5,231 nt of DNA from UKL13-2 sp031430555 (lineage in GTDB: Bacteria > Pseudomonadota > Gammaproteobacteria > Burkholderiales > Usitatibacteraceae). The number at the start of each line of letters is the position of its first letter. Within the stretch, counting starts at the first letter, position 1. This document shows, in pieces, positions 5,133 through 5,231 of the stretch. The DNA lies in the NCBI GenBank assembly GCA_031430555.1, contig JANPBQ010000069.1, forward strand, positions 1-5,231, given 5' to 3'. Made by a program: the position numbers and the translations under genes. The notes under the pieces are model-generated. The model worked only from the letters and a program-made list of their open reading frames with translations, was not told the DNA's origin and made no database searches.

Positions 5133-5231
5133 TCAGCCTCGTCCTACACGAAAATTGGTTGGCACCTGCGCGCCAACAATATTCCTTTCGTTTGCGCGAA
5201 CCTTGATGATCGTCAAAATGTCGCCCATTAA
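5133..5231 (-). CDS. Possible 3' end of an upstream gene, truncated by the window edge
   Basis: The minus-strand frame is open from the window edge to TGA at 5135-5133, nine bases before the zinc-finger gene. It contains an internal ATG at 5228, which gives a 31-residue peptide, M-G-D-I-L-T-I-I-K-V-R and onward, ending V-G-R-G. I do not recognise it, and 33 codons is too short to show coding bias. If real, it would be the end of a longer gene in an operon with the zinc-finger gene, and the FNR-like box would then be fortuitous. Confidence 0.25.
   Translation of the reverse strand, partial: LMGDILTIIKVRANERNIVGAQVPTNFRVGRG
5203..5216 (-). promoter_or_regulatory. FNR/ANR-like box upstream of the DksA-like gene
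   Basis: TTGAT-GATC-GTCAA matches the FNR/ANR/CRP-FNR consensus TTGAT-N4-ATCAA at nine of ten defined positions. A weak -10, TATTGT on the minus strand (5181 down to 5176), would place transcription start near 5169. That puts the box centre at about -41, the position used at class II FNR-activated promoters. The start codon would follow about 46 bases later. This would make the zinc-finger gene responsive to oxygen limitation. The box also lies inside a possible coding frame (5133-5231), so chance occurrence is a real alternative. Confidence 0.4.

Noticed and set aside
1..5231. CRISPR array, tRNA, rRNA or insertion sequence
   Set aside because: No regularly spaced repeats, no cloverleaf or rRNA-like segment, and no transposase-like protein or terminal inverted repeats with a target duplication were seen.

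Overview
The window reads as a stretch of accessory (defence-island type) DNA from a Gram-negative bacterium, most likely a beta- or gammaproteobacterium. That guess rests on moderately GC-rich genes, an EcoR124-like type I methylase, a HigB/HigA-type toxin-antitoxin pair and a DksA/TraR-type zinc-finger protein. The species cannot be fixed from sequence alone.

Left part (1-1122): the C-terminal portion of a type I restriction-modification methylase, HsdM, cut by the window edge. It carries an intact SAM-binding motif (DFACGSG) and catalytic motif (NPPF). The specificity gene hsdS that normally follows does not; instead there is a 253-base spacer with two abutting inverted repeats (1194-1213 and 1214-1271) and then a promoter whose -35 region is embedded in a perfect palindrome (1317-1333).

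Centre (1376-4035): a tightly packed three-gene operon on the + strand. It encodes a HigB-family RelE-like mRNA interferase toxin; a 407-residue protein that fuses a HigA-like helix-turn-helix antitoxin region to an ImmA/IrrE-type zinc protease (HELVH); and a 380-residue 'Beta' family protein of unknown function, whose sequence pattern suggests a (beta/alpha)8 barrel. The first two genes are essentially contiguous or overlapping, and the third starts directly at the stop codon of the second behind a strong GGAGG. This toxin / antitoxin-protease / Beta unit is the most interesting part of the window: a plausible stress- or phage-responsive module in which the protease domain could control the antitoxin's own stability.

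Right part (4036-5231): a roughly 420-base stretch with no convincing gene (a U-tract-less hairpin, one 38-codon ORF and an AT-rich inverted repeat), then a small winged-helix-like protein (4453-4692, +). Convergent to it is a 128-residue DksA/TraR-type C4 zinc-finger protein (4737-5123, -). About 80 bases upstream of the latter lies a 9/10 match to the FNR/ANR consensus, spaced as in a class II FNR-activated promoter. The same bases could alternatively encode the tail of an upstream gene (5133-5231, -), so that region is left open.
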